Counted from the stretch's first letter, positions 18,935-28,002 are shown. The stretch: 64,000 nt of DNA from Fimbriimonadaceae bacterium (GCA_023957775.1 JAMLGR010000007.1:62001-126000); one strand, 5' to 3'. Numbers and translations: made by a program. Notes: a model not told the origin generated them from the sequence alone.

Positions 18935-21199
18935 TTAGCTCCGGGTCATCGTCTCGTCGAGGTTGAGCAGCACGTTGCCCACGATCGTCCAAGCCGCCAG
19001 CTCGGGCGAATCGGCGAGCTTCGCCGCCTCGTCCGGGTGGTTTTGGAAGTACTGGGTTTGATCCCTCGCGACCTGCACCAGGCGCGCCACCTCGGCCTCC
19101 GAAGGCCGGCGCGAGGTGCCGAGGCGAAAACCGAGCCCCACCCTCTCCCGGAGCCCCGGAACCGCCAACATCCGCTTGGCGAGCGCCTTCGAGGCGTCGA
19201 TGAAGAACGGGTCGTTGAGCGTCGCGAGGGCCTGAAGCGGCGTGTTGGTGCGGATGCGCCGGACCGTGCACGATTCGCGGCTCGTCGAGTCGAACGCAAG
19301 AAACATGGGGAAGGGCGCGGTGCGCTTCAGAAACGTGTAGACGCCTCGCCGATAGCGGTCAGGCCCCTCGCTGGTTTTCCACTGGTCGCCGCTGTAGGGG
19401 CTGTCCCAGATGCCGTCGGGCTGGTCGGGGAACACGCTCGGTCCTCCGATCTTGGGATTCAGCAGGCCCGACGCGGAAAGGGCGATGTCGCGCACCAGCT
19501 CGGCATCGACGCGGAATCGCGCGCCGCGCGCGAGCCATCGGTTGTCCGGGTCCTTCTCGTGGTCTTGGGCGGAGACGCCCGACGCCTGGCGGTAGGTGGC
19601 CGAGGTCACGATCTCGCGGAGCAAACCCTTGATCGACCACCCCCTCTGCATGAACTCGGTTGCGAGCCAGTCCAGGAGTTCGGGGTGCGTGGGCGGCGTC
19701 CCCTGGGTGCCAAAATTCTCGCTCGTTTCGACGATGCCTCGCCCGAAGACCATCTCCCACAGGCGGTTGACTTCGACGCGGGCGGTCAGTGGGTTCTTGT
19801 CGGAGGCGATCCACTCCGCCAGGCCGAGCCGGTTCGGCGGCGCGGTTGCGGGTATCGGCTGCAGGACGGCCAAGACCCCGGGCTCCACTTCCGCGCCCTT
19901 GCTAAGGAACTGCCCTCGAACCCGCATGAACGTCTGCACCGGCGCGGCCTTTTCGGCCATCACCAGGGTCGTCGGGCCATGGATGCCGGCGAGTTGTTTC
20001 TTCAGATCCTCAAGCTTCTTCTTCACCGCCTCCTCGGTTGGATTCGTCGCCTCCAGCTCCGCAATGGCATGGCGCAATTCGGCGCGTTTGGCCTCCACGG
20101 CGGCGTCCGGAAGCTCCAGCGTGGGCTCGTCCGCGCGGTCGAAGTAGGCGAGGATCGAATAGAACTCCTTCTGCGTGATCGGGTCGTACTTGTGGTCGTG
20201 GCACTGGGCGCATCCGATGGTGGTGCCCAGCCACACGCTGCCGGTGGTGCCGACGCGGTCCACGAGCGTGAGCCAACGCTGCTCCTCCTTGTCGACGCCC
20301 CCCTCCTCGTTCAGCATCGTGTTGCGGTGGAATCCGGTTGCGATGCGGGTTTCGAGGGTGGCGTTGGGCAGAAGATCGCCCGCCAGCTGCTCGATCGTGA
20401 ACTCGTCGTAGGGTAGGTCGCGGTTGAACGCGTCGATGACCCAGTCGCGGTAGGGCCACATGGAGCGACGGGCGTCCTTTTCGTAGCCGTTCGAGTCGGC
20501 GTAGCGCGCCAGGTCCAGCCAGCCGATGGCCATCCGTTCGCCGAAGTGCGGGGAGGCAAGCAGCCGATCCACCGCGGCCTCGTAGGCTTGGTCGCTGGGG
20601 TCCGCGAGGAACGCGTCCATCTCCTCGAGCGTCGGCGGAAGGCCGGTGAGGTCGAGGCTTACGCGGCGCAGCAGGGTCTCGGGGTCCGCCGGGGGTGCGG
20701 GCCGAAGTCCGTGTTCGTTCATCTTCGCGAGGACGAATCGGTCGATCGGTCCGCGGATCCAAAGGTTGGACAACGCAGGCGGCTCCGGGCGAACCGGCGG
20801 CACGAAAGCCCAGTGCTTCGCGATTTCGCCGCTCCACACGGCGCCCTCTTCGATCCACTGGGCGATGCGGGCGATCTGCTCCGCCTTGAGCGGGGCAAAC
20901 CCCATGGGCATCCGCGTCTTGCCCCCCTCTCCGCGCAGGCGTTGGAGGAGGAGACTCTTCGCCGCACTCTTCGGCACCACGACGGGGCCGCTCGCGCCAC
21001 CCTTGGCGAGCCCCTCGGGAGTGTCGAGTCTCAGGCCTCCCATCTGCGCATCGGGCCCGTGGCACTGGAAGCAGCTTGCCTTGAAGATCGGCAAGATCTC
21101 CTTGGCGAACTCCACCTTCTGTTGCGGCTCGGGAGCCAAAACGGCTCCGAGCAACGGAAGGAGGCAAACGCCCGCCAGCCACCGGTTTCCAACGACCAT
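18935..21199 (-). CDS. PSCyt1/DUF1549/DUF1553 planctomycete-type cytochrome protein
   Basis: A 754-residue exported protein. A hydrophobic signal (about residues 5-22) is followed by a cytochrome-like module with CFQCH at residues 43-47, then a DUF1549 region with a second CXXCH (CAQCHDHKYDP, about residue 330) and a DUF1553 region (RVEVNRLWEMVFGRGIVETSENFG and RLDAELVRD-like sequence). Two covalently bound haems are likely. Usually found with DUF1501 proteins, as here. Start at the ATG 6 nt after TATCCT; an upstream TTG would place the start inside that box. Function of the family is not settled. Confidence 0.87.
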   Translation of the reverse strand: MVVGNRWLAGVCLLPLLGAVLAPEPQQKVEFAKEILPIFKASCFQCHGPDAQMGGLRLDTPEGLAKGGASGPVVVPKSAAKSLLLQRLRGEGGKTRMPMGFAPLKAEQIARIAQWIEEGAVWSGEIAKHWAFVPPVRPEPPALSNLWIRGPIDRFVLAKMNEHGLRPAPPADPETLLRRVSLDLTGLPPTLEEMDAFLADPSDQAYEAAVDRLLASPHFGERMAIGWLDLARYADSNGYEKDARRSMWPYRDWVIDAFNRDLPYDEFTIEQLAGDLLPNATLETRIATGFHRNTMLNEEGGVDKEEQRWLTLVDRVGTTGSVWLGTTIGCAQCHDHKYDPITQKEFYSILAYFDRADEPTLELPDAAVEAKRAELRHAIAELEATNPTEEAVKKKLEDLKKQLAGIHGPTTLVMAEKAAPVQTFMRVRGQFLSKGAEVEPGVLAVLQPIPATAPPNRLGLAEWIASDKNPLTARVEVNRLWEMVFGRGIVETSENFGTQGTPPTHPELLDWLATEFMQRGWSIKGLLREIVTSATYRQASGVSAQDHEKDPDNRWLARGARFRVDAELVRDIALSASGLLNPKIGGPSVFPDQPDGIWDSPYSGDQWKTSEGPDRYRRGVYTFLKRTAPFPMFLAFDSTSRESCTVRRIRTNTPLQALATLNDPFFIDASKALAKRMLAVPGLRERVGLGFRLGTSRRPSEAEVARLVQVARDQTQYFQNHPDEAAKLADSPELAAWTIVGNVLLNLDETMTRS

Positions 21200-21222
21200 G
21201 TTTCTAGGATACAAGGCTTCGA

Positions 21223-22335
21223 TCAGTCTCGGTGCTCGATGGGAATCGCAAACCGCTTGGTCTCTTTCCGGTCGGGCCGATTCGGAGGTAGCTCGACGCG
21301 TATCGGGCCCGTGGGGCCAATCCGAATCGAATTTGGATCAAACGGCGTTTCGAACTGCGGCCCCGGCAATCCGGCCCCACCGCCCCTTGGCCGGATGGGG
21401 CCGGCATCCGAGGGCCAGTGGACCACCGCCGAGAGCCGCCTCAGCCCCAGGTCGGTCGGCTTCGGCGAAACCACCGCCGCCGTGCTGGGAGGGGAGTTCC
21501 ACTCCATGGCTGTTTCCAAAACCTCGAGAGATAGAACCACCGAGCCAATCGAGGAAACGGTGTTGTACTGCGGTGGAATCCGCACGAGCCGACCCTGGCG
21601 GCTTCTCACTTCGGAACTCCGGACCACTCCCAAAGCGCCGACGCCACCCGTCACGCTCAAGACCCCACCGTCGAAAGTGAACTCGTCGGGGTCGTTCCGG
21701 AAGATTTGGATCTCGACCTCGATCTGGTTGGCATCGCCGGCATAGGGCGTGGCGATCGCGGCTCGGAGGGTGCCGGGACGGACCTTTGTCATCTCGGACC
21801 CATCCGCGGTCCCAAATCGCCGGTGTTCGGTCCGGATCGGGCGCAGCGAGATCGAATCGCTGGGACCCTTCTCGGAGTCGAACTCGATCACGATGTAGCT
21901 TGCTTCGGCCACCGCTCGAATGCCCGCGGTCGGCACCACGGCGAACGACTCGCGCATGTCGGGCAAAGTCCCTAGGTCCGTCGAAGCAACGATCTTGCCA
22001 AATTGGACGAGTTGCAGTTTCGCGCGCCCGGAAGGAGGCGGGTAGCCGGAGGAAACCCGAAACCGCACTTCCCCCGGGTGGATTTGCGCCCCGTGGACGA
22101 CGTATTTTTGGCCCGCCTCGTCAACCACTCGAAGCGTGGGAGATCCCTCGCCGTAGAAATCGAACGCCTCCGGGAGTCGAGCCCTGCCCGTCCATGCGAC
22201 CGCCGCCTGGCCCCGGCGGAGTTCCAAGACTTCCAGTCCGCGCCCGCCGGAAGCCTCGCCCGGCCAGCGCTGTGAGACCACCGCCCCACCCGCGAGCAGA
22301 AGACAACCTGCCAAGATCGCAACCGGATGTTTCAT
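21223..22335 (-). CDS. Uncharacterised exported protein (370 aa)
   Basis: Not recognised. The N-terminus MKHPVAILAGCLLLAGGAVV is a signal peptide or anchor; no lipobox is obvious. The rest is mostly beta-type sequence with many Val/Arg/Pro and a Pro/Gly/Arg-rich tail rich in IGPTGPIRVELPP-type short runs. Transcribed in the same direction as the PSCyt gene, 23 bp upstream of it, so they may share a message. No Shine-Dalgarno is evident. Confidence 0.65.
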   Translation of the reverse strand: MKHPVAILAGCLLLAGGAVVSQRWPGEASGGRGLEVLELRRGQAAVAWTGRARLPEAFDFYGEGSPTLRVVDEAGQKYVVHGAQIHPGEVRFRVSSGYPPPSGRAKLQLVQFGKIVASTDLGTLPDMRESFAVVPTAGIRAVAEASYIVIEFDSEKGPSDSISLRPIRTEHRRFGTADGSEMTKVRPGTLRAAIATPYAGDANQIEVEIQIFRNDPDEFTFDGGVLSVTGGVGALGVVRSSEVRSRQGRLVRIPPQYNTVSSIGSVVLSLEVLETAMEWNSPPSTAAVVSPKPTDLGLRRLSAVVHWPSDAGPIRPRGGGAGLPGPQFETPFDPNSIRIGPTGPIRVELPPNRPDRKETKRFAIPIEHRD

Positions 22336-22403
22336 CGCACCGTGTGTCTAGAACGCGGCAAGTCGGATCGACGCCACCGAGAACTCATGGCACCCAACCG
22401 ATT

Positions 22404-23219
22404 ATGGGCGCACCGGCGCCGACGAGCGAGATGCGCCAAGTGACGGGCCTGCCGCCGCTCCGCAGCTTGCTAGATCCTCGCCCCTCCGGCTTGGCCGAAG
22501 CGAACCCCATCGTCGGCGCCGTGAACATCCCTGCCGGTGAACTGGAGGTCCGCCTCCACGAACTGCCCGCGCGGGGCGACGAGATCCGGGTGGCCACTGT
22601 CGGAACCCCTGCGCACGAGGCCGTCGCATGGCTGCAAAGAGGGGGCCGCCGAGCGTTTTTGGAGCACGAGTTCTCCCACGGGCCTGCGGAGTCGGGTCGA
22701 CTGTGGAGCCCCAACGCGTTCCTCGAGGAGGTGTTGCCCGAACTTGGTGCGCCGGGACTTGCTTTCGACCTCGGCTGCGGGTCGGGGCGCGAAGCGGTCG
22801 CGCTCGCGGCTGCGGGATGGCGGGTGACGGCGCTCGACCGCCTGGAGGACGCCCTTGCCAAGGGGCGGGATCTGGAGCGTCGAACGCTCGGGGTGCAGGG
22901 AATCGACTGGGTGTGCGTCGATCTCGAGAGCCCGGCTTTCGAGATGGATCTCGCGGCAGATCTGATCACGAGCTTCTCCTACCTTCACCGACCGTTGTTG
23001 AGATGGGCTGCGGCTCAGATTCGACCTGGCGGCAGCGTGGTGGTGGAGACGTTCACCGAGGAGCATCGAAAGCGGTTTGGAAAGCCTCGCACCGAGGCGT
23101 TCGTGCTCGCCAAGGGCGAGCTGCCGACCCTTTTGCCGGGTCTCGAGGTGCTTCGATTCAGCGAAGGGTGGCGCGCCGACGGACGCCATACGGCGCGCTT
23201 GTGGGCACGGAAGCCCTAG
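22404..23219 (+). CDS. Rhodanese-like / SAM methyltransferase fusion
   Basis: Two-domain protein, about 271 residues. Residues about 25-95 follow a rhodanese-like pattern (NPIVGAVNIPAGELEVRLHELP, then RVATVGTPAHEAVAWLQRGG), but the position of the catalytic Cys reads Thr/Val, so the sulfur-transfer site is absent. Residues about 120-270 are a class I methyltransferase with DLGCGSGREAVALAAAGW (SAM loop) and TALDRLEDA (acidic strand end). Substrate unknown; the order suggests the rhodanese part is a scaffold. Start uncertain: 22404 fits the homologous region, and 22431 is an alternative. Confidence 0.72.
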   Translation: MGAPAPTSEMRQVTGLPPLRSLLDPRPSGLAEANPIVGAVNIPAGELEVRLHELPARGDEIRVATVGTPAHEAVAWLQRGGRRAFLEHEFSHGPAESGRLWSPNAFLEEVLPELGAPGLAFDLGCGSGREAVALAAAGWRVTALDRLEDALAKGRDLERRTLGVQGIDWVCVDLESPAFEMDLAADLITSFSYLHRPLLRWAAAQIRPGGSVVVETFTEEHRKRFGKPRTEAFVLAKGELPTLLPGLEVLRFSEGWRADGRHTARLWARKP

Positions 23220-23240
23220 GAGTGATACGCTGGTGGCATC

Positions 23241-23696
23241 GTGGTGTACTTCGCGTATGGCTCGAACATGGACCCCGTCCAAATGCATGAGCGCTGCCCC
23301 GGATCGGTGTTCCTCGGTATTGCGCGATGGCCGGGACGGCGGCTCTCCTTCACCCGATTTTCGAAGGCGCGCGGTTGCGCCGTTGCGGATCTGGTGAAGG
23401 ACCCGGGCTCGACCGCCTGGGGGGTGCTTTGGGACGTGCCAGCCGACCATGTCAATTCCCTCGACCGCATCGAAGGGTATCGGGCGGGCCGGGAGCGCAA
23501 CGCCTACGAACGAAGACGCGTCGAGGTGGAGACCGACGAGGGACCCCGTCTCGCCGCCGTCTATCTCGCGAAGGCGGAACCCGATCCGGGATTGCCCAAC
23601 CGCGCGTACCTCGCCCATTTGATCGACGGAGCCGTGGCGCACGGACTGCCGGAGTCGTATGTCGCGATGCTCCGCGCGCTTCCCACCGTGGATTAG
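23241..23696 (+). CDS. Gamma-glutamylcyclotransferase-like protein
   Basis: A 151-residue protein with the AIG2/GGCT beta-barrel fold: VYFAYGSNMDPVQMHERCPGS at the N-terminus (the YGSN loop binds the substrate carboxylates), WGVLWDVPADHVNSLDRIEGYR with the catalytic Glu, and a tail matching the family. Family members cyclise gamma-glutamyl peptides to 5-oxoproline; the actual substrate is unknown. GTG start; TACGCT lies 9 nt upstream. The 3' end overlaps the convergent selenoprotein gene by 4 bp (TTAG). Confidence 0.83.
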   Translation: MVYFAYGSNMDPVQMHERCPGSVFLGIARWPGRRLSFTRFSKARGCAVADLVKDPGSTAWGVLWDVPADHVNSLDRIEGYRAGRERNAYERRRVEVETDEGPRLAAVYLAKAEPDPGLPNRAYLAHLIDGAVAHGLPESYVAMLRALPTVD

Positions 23697-24244
23697 GGGC
23701 GTGGTCTCATCTCGGGTTCGAGGTCGACTCCGACCCCCTCGGCCACACGGTTGATGTAGTTGAAGTAGGCGACCACCTGGATCGTGTCCGAGATGGCGCG
23801 GTCGCTCCATCCCGCCGCGCGCAGCGCGTCCACGTCCCGCTGTCCCACCGAGGCCGGGGCGGCCGTGAGCTTCTCGGCGTAAGCGAGCAACGCCACTTCG
23901 GGTTCCGAAAGGGAAGCAGCCCTGTAGTTCTCGATCAGCTGATCGATCGCGGTGTCGTCGACGCCCTCCGACCGGAGGTCCTCGGCGTGGGCCTCGATTC
24001 AGTAGTGGCAGTGATTGACCGTCGAGACCACGACGGCGATCATCTCCCTCTGCGTCCGGGTCAGGGGCGAATCGCCGTGCATGATCTCGCCGTACAATCC
24101 GAGCGAGGCGTTGAGCTGCTTCGGCCCGAGGCTTCCGGCCACGACGATCCGATAGACCTTCCCGGCGCGAGCCCGCGCCCGTTCGTACAGTCTTGCCAGG
24201 AACCCCTCGGCCCGCGATTCGTCTACAAGATCAAGGTAGGCCAT
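23693..24244 (-). CDS. AhpD-like peroxidase-related selenoprotein (UGA read as Sec82)
   Basis: Carboxymuconolactone-decarboxylase/AhpD-like fold, of the uncharacterised peroxidase-related type. The frame is open for 183 residues except one TGA at 23999-24001. That codon stands where the family has the second Cys of CxxCxxxH: the sequence reads NHCHY-U-IEAH, with Cys79, Sec82 and His86. Both halves match the family without frame change, including LLAYAEKLTAAPASV and AAGWSDRAISDTIQVVAYFNYINRVAEG. A hairpin fitting a bacterial SECIS follows (23961-23988), and selC is in the same window. Family knowledge: CxxU AhpD-like selenoproteins exist. Alternative: a nonsense-mutated pseudogene, less likely given the exact codon, intact downstream frame and hairpin. 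TACACT lies 13 nt upstream of the ATG. Confidence 0.82.
23961..23988 (-). promoter_or_regulatory. Candidate bacterial SECIS hairpin
   Basis: On the mRNA strand the upper stem CCUCC/GGAGG (23974-23978 with 23965-23969) closes a GGUC loop. A lower stem ACGC/GCGU (23985-23988 with 23961-23964) is set off by a 6-nt bulge. The loop begins 26 nt after the UGA and starts with G, as expected for SelB-binding bSECIS elements (small loop, early G, roughly 16-37 nt from UGA). Confidence 0.7.
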
Positions 24245-24363
24245 TCAGCAATCGTGAAGTGTACCGACCCCCTTGGGCGGTTGGTCCCACCGTCGCGACG
24301 CGCGATGCCATACTGGACGGTACACGCCAGCGGCAGCCGCTCGGCGAAAGGAGGAATCTTTCA

Positions 24364-25065
24364 ATGACGAAAACACGAATTGCGATCGGTGTCGCCACGT
24401 TGGCCGCCGCGGTGCTCGCCAGCGCGTTGACGGCCGACTACACCCTGAACTACACACCGAAGGTCGGTACGGTCACCAAGTACAAGATGACCGGCAACTT
24501 CGACTTCGAGGGCCAGGAGATCATGTTCACTGCGAACGTGACGAACAAGGTGACGAAGGTCAATCCCGACGGCAGCTACACGATGGAGGAAGCCCAGACG
24601 GACGCCAAGGTCAGCTTCGGGGGTCAAGAGATGGAAGCCCCCGCAGGGTCTCCCAACATGACCACCTTCGATGCCGCCGGCCGCGTGTTGGACATCCAAG
24701 GGGACATGGTCGATGCCGGCGCCTACCGGACGGCCGCGATGTCCACGTTCTACAAGCCGAGCAAGGCCGTCAAGATCGGGGATTCCTGGACCGTGGACCT
24801 CAAGGCCGACGAGAAGCTTGGGACCGTGGAGTCGAAGGCGACGTACACCGTCGAGGCCGAAGAGCAGGTCGGGCAGTGGAAGACCGTCCGCATCTCGTAC
24901 GAGGTGAAGGAAGTTTCGGGCAGCACGCCGGCGAGTTCGAGCGGCAAGATCTGGATCGATCCCAGCGATGGCGAGATGGTCAAGGTCGAGGGCGTCTGGA
25001 AAGACGTCCCGGTGCCTGGCGCCCCCGCTCCGATCACCGGTAAGGTCGTCGTCGCCCGCCAGTAA
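24364..25065 (+). CDS. Uncharacterised exported protein (233 aa)
   Basis: Signal peptide at residues 1-23 (TKTRIAIGVATLAAAVLASA), then a beta-rich body beginning DYTLNYTPKVGTVTKYKMTGNFDFEGQ. The repeating hydrophobic/polar strand pattern recalls periplasmic beta-barrel or lipid-binding-like folds; a DUF6263-like family is possible but not certain. AAGGAGGA lies 8 nt before the ATG, one of the stronger Shine-Dalgarno sites in the window. It looks distantly similar in pattern to the protein at 39588-40292 (WTVDLKADEKLGTVE... versus EWSYDLPRLGAV...). Single gene. Confidence 0.7.
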   Translation: MTKTRIAIGVATLAAAVLASALTADYTLNYTPKVGTVTKYKMTGNFDFEGQEIMFTANVTNKVTKVNPDGSYTMEEAQTDAKVSFGGQEMEAPAGSPNMTTFDAAGRVLDIQGDMVDAGAYRTAAMSTFYKPSKAVKIGDSWTVDLKADEKLGTVESKATYTVEAEEQVGQWKTVRISYEVKEVSGSTPASSSGKIWIDPSDGEMVKVEGVWKDVPVPGAPAPITGKVVVARQ

Positions 25066-25113
25066 ACCTTGTGGGGGAGTACGCGGACTTCATCCGCGCA
25101 CTCCCCTCAGGGC

Positions 25114-26430
25114 TCAGTGTCGCTTCGCAGGTTCGAAGTACTGCATCCAGCGCAGCCGCTTGGCTTCGACCACGCGCTCCACGGCGATCCGGAATGCGGC
25201 TTGGCGGAGCGACGTCTTGTGGACTCGGGCCAGCTCCCACGTCTGCTCGAAGGCCCGGCTCATCAGTTCGCCCAGCTCGGCCTCCACGCGCGAGCGGCGC
25301 CAGTAGAAGCTGCCCAGGTTCTGGACCCACTCGAAGTAGGACACGATCACCCCTCCGGCGTTCGCGAGGATGTCGGGCACGACGGTCACGCCCTTCTCCC
25401 ACAGCACGAGATCGCCGCCTGCCGTGATGGGGCTGTTGGCCCCCTCGGCGATCAGCTTGGCTTTCACGCGCGGCGCGTTCTCAACCGTGATCACGTTGTC
25501 GAGGGCGCAAGGCAGCAGGACGTCCACTTCCAGCTCGAGCAGCTCGGCGTTGGAAAGCGGCTCCGACTGCGGGAACTCGATCACGCTGCGCGTGTTCTTC
25601 CGGTGCTCGATGAGCTTGGGAATGTCCAGTCCGCGGGGGTCGTAGACCGCCCCGAACGCATCGCTGGCGGCGACGATCCGCAAGCCCCTCTCGTGGAGCA
25701 GCAGCGCGGCGAAAGAGCCCACGTTCCCGAAACCTTGCACGGCGCACGTGGTGCCTTCGGGCAACATGTCGAGCTTGGCCATCGCAGCCAACGTGGCGAT
25801 CATGACGCCGCGTCCCGTCGCGTCTTCGCGTCCCACCGAGCCGCCCAACGCCACAGGCTTGCCGGTCACGATGCCGGGCTCGTGTCCGTTCAGAATCGCG
25901 TACTCGTCGAGGAACCAGGCCATGACGCGCGCGTCGGTGTTGACATCGGGGGCGGGAATGTCGGTGTGGGGGCCGATGACGCTACCCAAACGGCGCACGA
26001 ACTGTCGGGTCATCCGCTGGATCTCGCCGTCGGACATCTGGGTCGGGTCGCATTCGATGCCTCCCTTGCCTCCCCCGAAAGGAATATCCACCAGCGAGGT
26101 TTTCCACGTCATCAACGCGGCGAGCGCCCGGACCTCGTCCTGGTTGACCGTGGGATGGTAACGGATGCCGCCCTTGAACGGGCCCCGCGTGTTGTCGTGC
26201 TGGCATCGAAAGCCGGTGAACACTTCCCACTTCCCGGTGTCCATCAAGATTGGAAGTTCGACCCGGACCTCCCGGTGAAGGGTGGTGATGATCTTCTTCT
26301 CGTAGTCGGTGAGACCCGCCTGGTCGGAGGCCGTGAGAACGTGGTGGTTGACCGCTTCGTAGGTGGAGAGTTTGTCGAGATCGGCGGCGAGACTTTTCGT
26401 TTGTAACATCGTTGTTTTGGGGAGGGCCAC
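25114..26430 (-). CDS. gdhA: Glutamate dehydrogenase
   Basis: Reversible oxidative deamination of glutamate to 2-oxoglutarate. The 438-residue product has the catalytic region PFKGGIRYHPTVNQDEVRALAALMTWKTSLVDIPFGGGKGGI, with both catalytic lysines, and a Rossmann domain with GFGNVGSFAA. I chose GTG 26430 because GAGGAG lies 7 nt upstream; ATG 26409 is an alternative without a ribosome site. Divergent from hutH, with 69 bp between. Since the hut pathway yields glutamate, the two are metabolically linked. NAD or NADP preference is not clear. Confidence 0.92.
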   Translation of the reverse strand: MALPKTTMLQTKSLAADLDKLSTYEAVNHHVLTASDQAGLTDYEKKIITTLHREVRVELPILMDTGKWEVFTGFRCQHDNTRGPFKGGIRYHPTVNQDEVRALAALMTWKTSLVDIPFGGGKGGIECDPTQMSDGEIQRMTRQFVRRLGSVIGPHTDIPAPDVNTDARVMAWFLDEYAILNGHEPGIVTGKPVALGGSVGREDATGRGVMIATLAAMAKLDMLPEGTTCAVQGFGNVGSFAALLLHERGLRIVAASDAFGAVYDPRGLDIPKLIEHRKNTRSVIEFPQSEPLSNAELLELEVDVLLPCALDNVITVENAPRVKAKLIAEGANSPITAGGDLVLWEKGVTVVPDILANAGGVIVSYFEWVQNLGSFYWRRSRVEAELGELMSRAFEQTWELARVHKTSLRQAAFRIAVERVVEAKRLRWMQYFEPAKRH

Positions 26431-26484
26431 AGTGCCGCTCCTCAGACTCAATGGTAGCATTTTCCGTGCCGCCCGACCGGTCGG

Positions 26485-26499
26485 TACACTTCACCCGAC
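26485..26499 (+). promoter_or_regulatory. -10 box for hutH in the gdhA-hutH divergent region
   Basis: TACACT (26485-26490) lies 9 nt before the hutH ATG. The whole divergent spacer is only 69 bp, so hutH and gdhA promoters must be close to back to back; on the gdhA side TACCAT precedes its GAGGAG. Coordinated control is possible, but no operator is obvious. Confidence 0.4.
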
Positions 26500-28002
26500 A
26501 TGCTCGAGATCGATGGCAACGCCCTTACCCTGGAGCAGATCGCCCAGGTTGCGCTCGACCGGGAGCCGGTGACCCTGGCCTGGTCGGCTCGGGCAAGGAT
26601 GACCGATGCCCGTCACGTCGTCGACCGCATCGTCATGGAGGGCAAGGCGGTCTATGGGGTGAGCACCGGATTCGGCAAGCTCTCCGACGTGCACGTGCCC
26701 GGGTCGCAATTGCGGGAGCTGCAGCTCAATCTCGTCCGCAGTCATGCCTGCGGGTTGGGGGAGCCTCTCCCCGAGCCGGAGGTGCGCGCCATGCTCCTGC
26801 TGCGCGCGAACGTCTTGGCGATGGGGCGCAGCGGCGCGCGGCCCGAGGTCGCGGAGCTGCTTCTGGGCATGTTGAACCAGGGCGTTTCCCCGGTGATCCC
26901 GTCGCGGGGATCGGTGGGCGCGTCGGGCGATCTCGCCCCCTTGGCCCACCTCGCCCTGGTCGTGATCGGCGAGGGAGAGGCTTTGGTTCGCGGCGAACGC
27001 CTCCCCGGAGGCACGGCGCTCAAAGATGCGCGCCTGACTCCTCTCGTTTTGGAGGCGAAGGAGGGACTGGCGCTCCTCAACGGCACGCAGGCGATGTTGG
27101 CCGTGGGAGGGCTCGCGCTTCGGCGCGCCCTGCGGGTCGCCGACTACGCCGACGTCGCCGGCGCGATGACCTTGGAGGCGCTGCTCGGGACGCCCGTCGC
27201 GTTCGACGAACGCATCCACGCCGCGCGCCCCCACCAGGGGCAGATGGCGTCCGCCCAGAGACTCCGCGAACTGCTGGAGGGCAGCGAAATCCGCGATTCC
27301 CATCTCGACAACGATCCCCGCGTCCAAGACGCCTACAGCCTGCGATGCATGCCCCAGGTCCACGGCGCGGCGCGGCAAGCCCTCGACCACGTGCGCGAGG
27401 TCCTGGAGTGCGAGTCCGGAGCGGCTACGGACAACCCCCTCGTCTTTGCCGAAGAGGGGGACGTGCTCTCCGGCGGCAATTTCCACGGTGCCCCGCTGGC
27501 CTTGGCGCTCGACTACGCCGCGATCGCGGTCACCGATCTGATCAGCATCAGCGAGCGGCGCATCGACCGCATGGTCAACCCCGACCTCAACGAGCACCTG
27601 CCCGCCTTTCTCAGCGCGGATCCGGGGATGCGCTCCGGGTTCATGATCCCGCACGTGGTGGCCGCGGCGCTGCTCAGCGAAGCCAAGGTGCTGGCCCACC
27701 CCTCCTCCGTCGACAACGTCCCCACCTCGGGGGGCAAGGAGGATCACGTCTCGATGGGCATGACCGGCGCCCTCAAGTTTCGGCGGATCGTCGAGATCGC
27801 CGAACAGGTGCTGGCCATCGAGCTGCTGGCAGGCGCCGAGGGGTTGGAGTACCGCAAACCGCTGCAGCCTGGACTCGGAGTGCGCGCGGCCTTCGAATCG
27901 GTCCGCAAGCTGGTTCCCAGGGTGGACGCGGACCGCTCGCTTTCGGAGGAGTTGCAGCGCATCGCCGACGCGCTGCGCGACGGCGAGATCGCGCGGTCCT
28001 AG
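26500..28002 (+). CDS. hutH: Histidine ammonia-lyase
   Basis: First step of histidine degradation: removes ammonia to give urocanate. The 500-residue product contains the triad ASG inside GSVGASGDLAPLAHL (about residue 143) that cyclises into the MIO electrophile, YGVSTGFGKL near residue 53, and QDAYSLRCMPQVHG. Full length. Unusually it is not beside hutU-hutI (15 kb upstream) but divergent from gdhA. Confidence 0.96.
   Translation: MLEIDGNALTLEQIAQVALDREPVTLAWSARARMTDARHVVDRIVMEGKAVYGVSTGFGKLSDVHVPGSQLRELQLNLVRSHACGLGEPLPEPEVRAMLLLRANVLAMGRSGARPEVAELLLGMLNQGVSPVIPSRGSVGASGDLAPLAHLALVVIGEGEALVRGERLPGGTALKDARLTPLVLEAKEGLALLNGTQAMLAVGGLALRRALRVADYADVAGAMTLEALLGTPVAFDERIHAARPHQGQMASAQRLRELLEGSEIRDSHLDNDPRVQDAYSLRCMPQVHGAARQALDHVREVLECESGAATDNPLVFAEEGDVLSGGNFHGAPLALALDYAAIAVTDLISISERRIDRMVNPDLNEHLPAFLSADPGMRSGFMIPHVVAAALLSEAKVLAHPSSVDNVPTSGGKEDHVSMGMTGALKFRRIVEIAEQVLAIELLAGAEGLEYRKPLQPGLGVRAAFESVRKLVPRVDADRSLSEELQRIADALRDGEIARS

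Noticed and set aside
23693-24244. Reading the AhpD-like locus as a pseudogene or as two short genes.
   Set aside because: The single TGA falls exactly on an active-site Cys codon, the frame continues with family sequence, a SECIS-like hairpin follows, and selC is present. A random nonsense mutation would not predict these.
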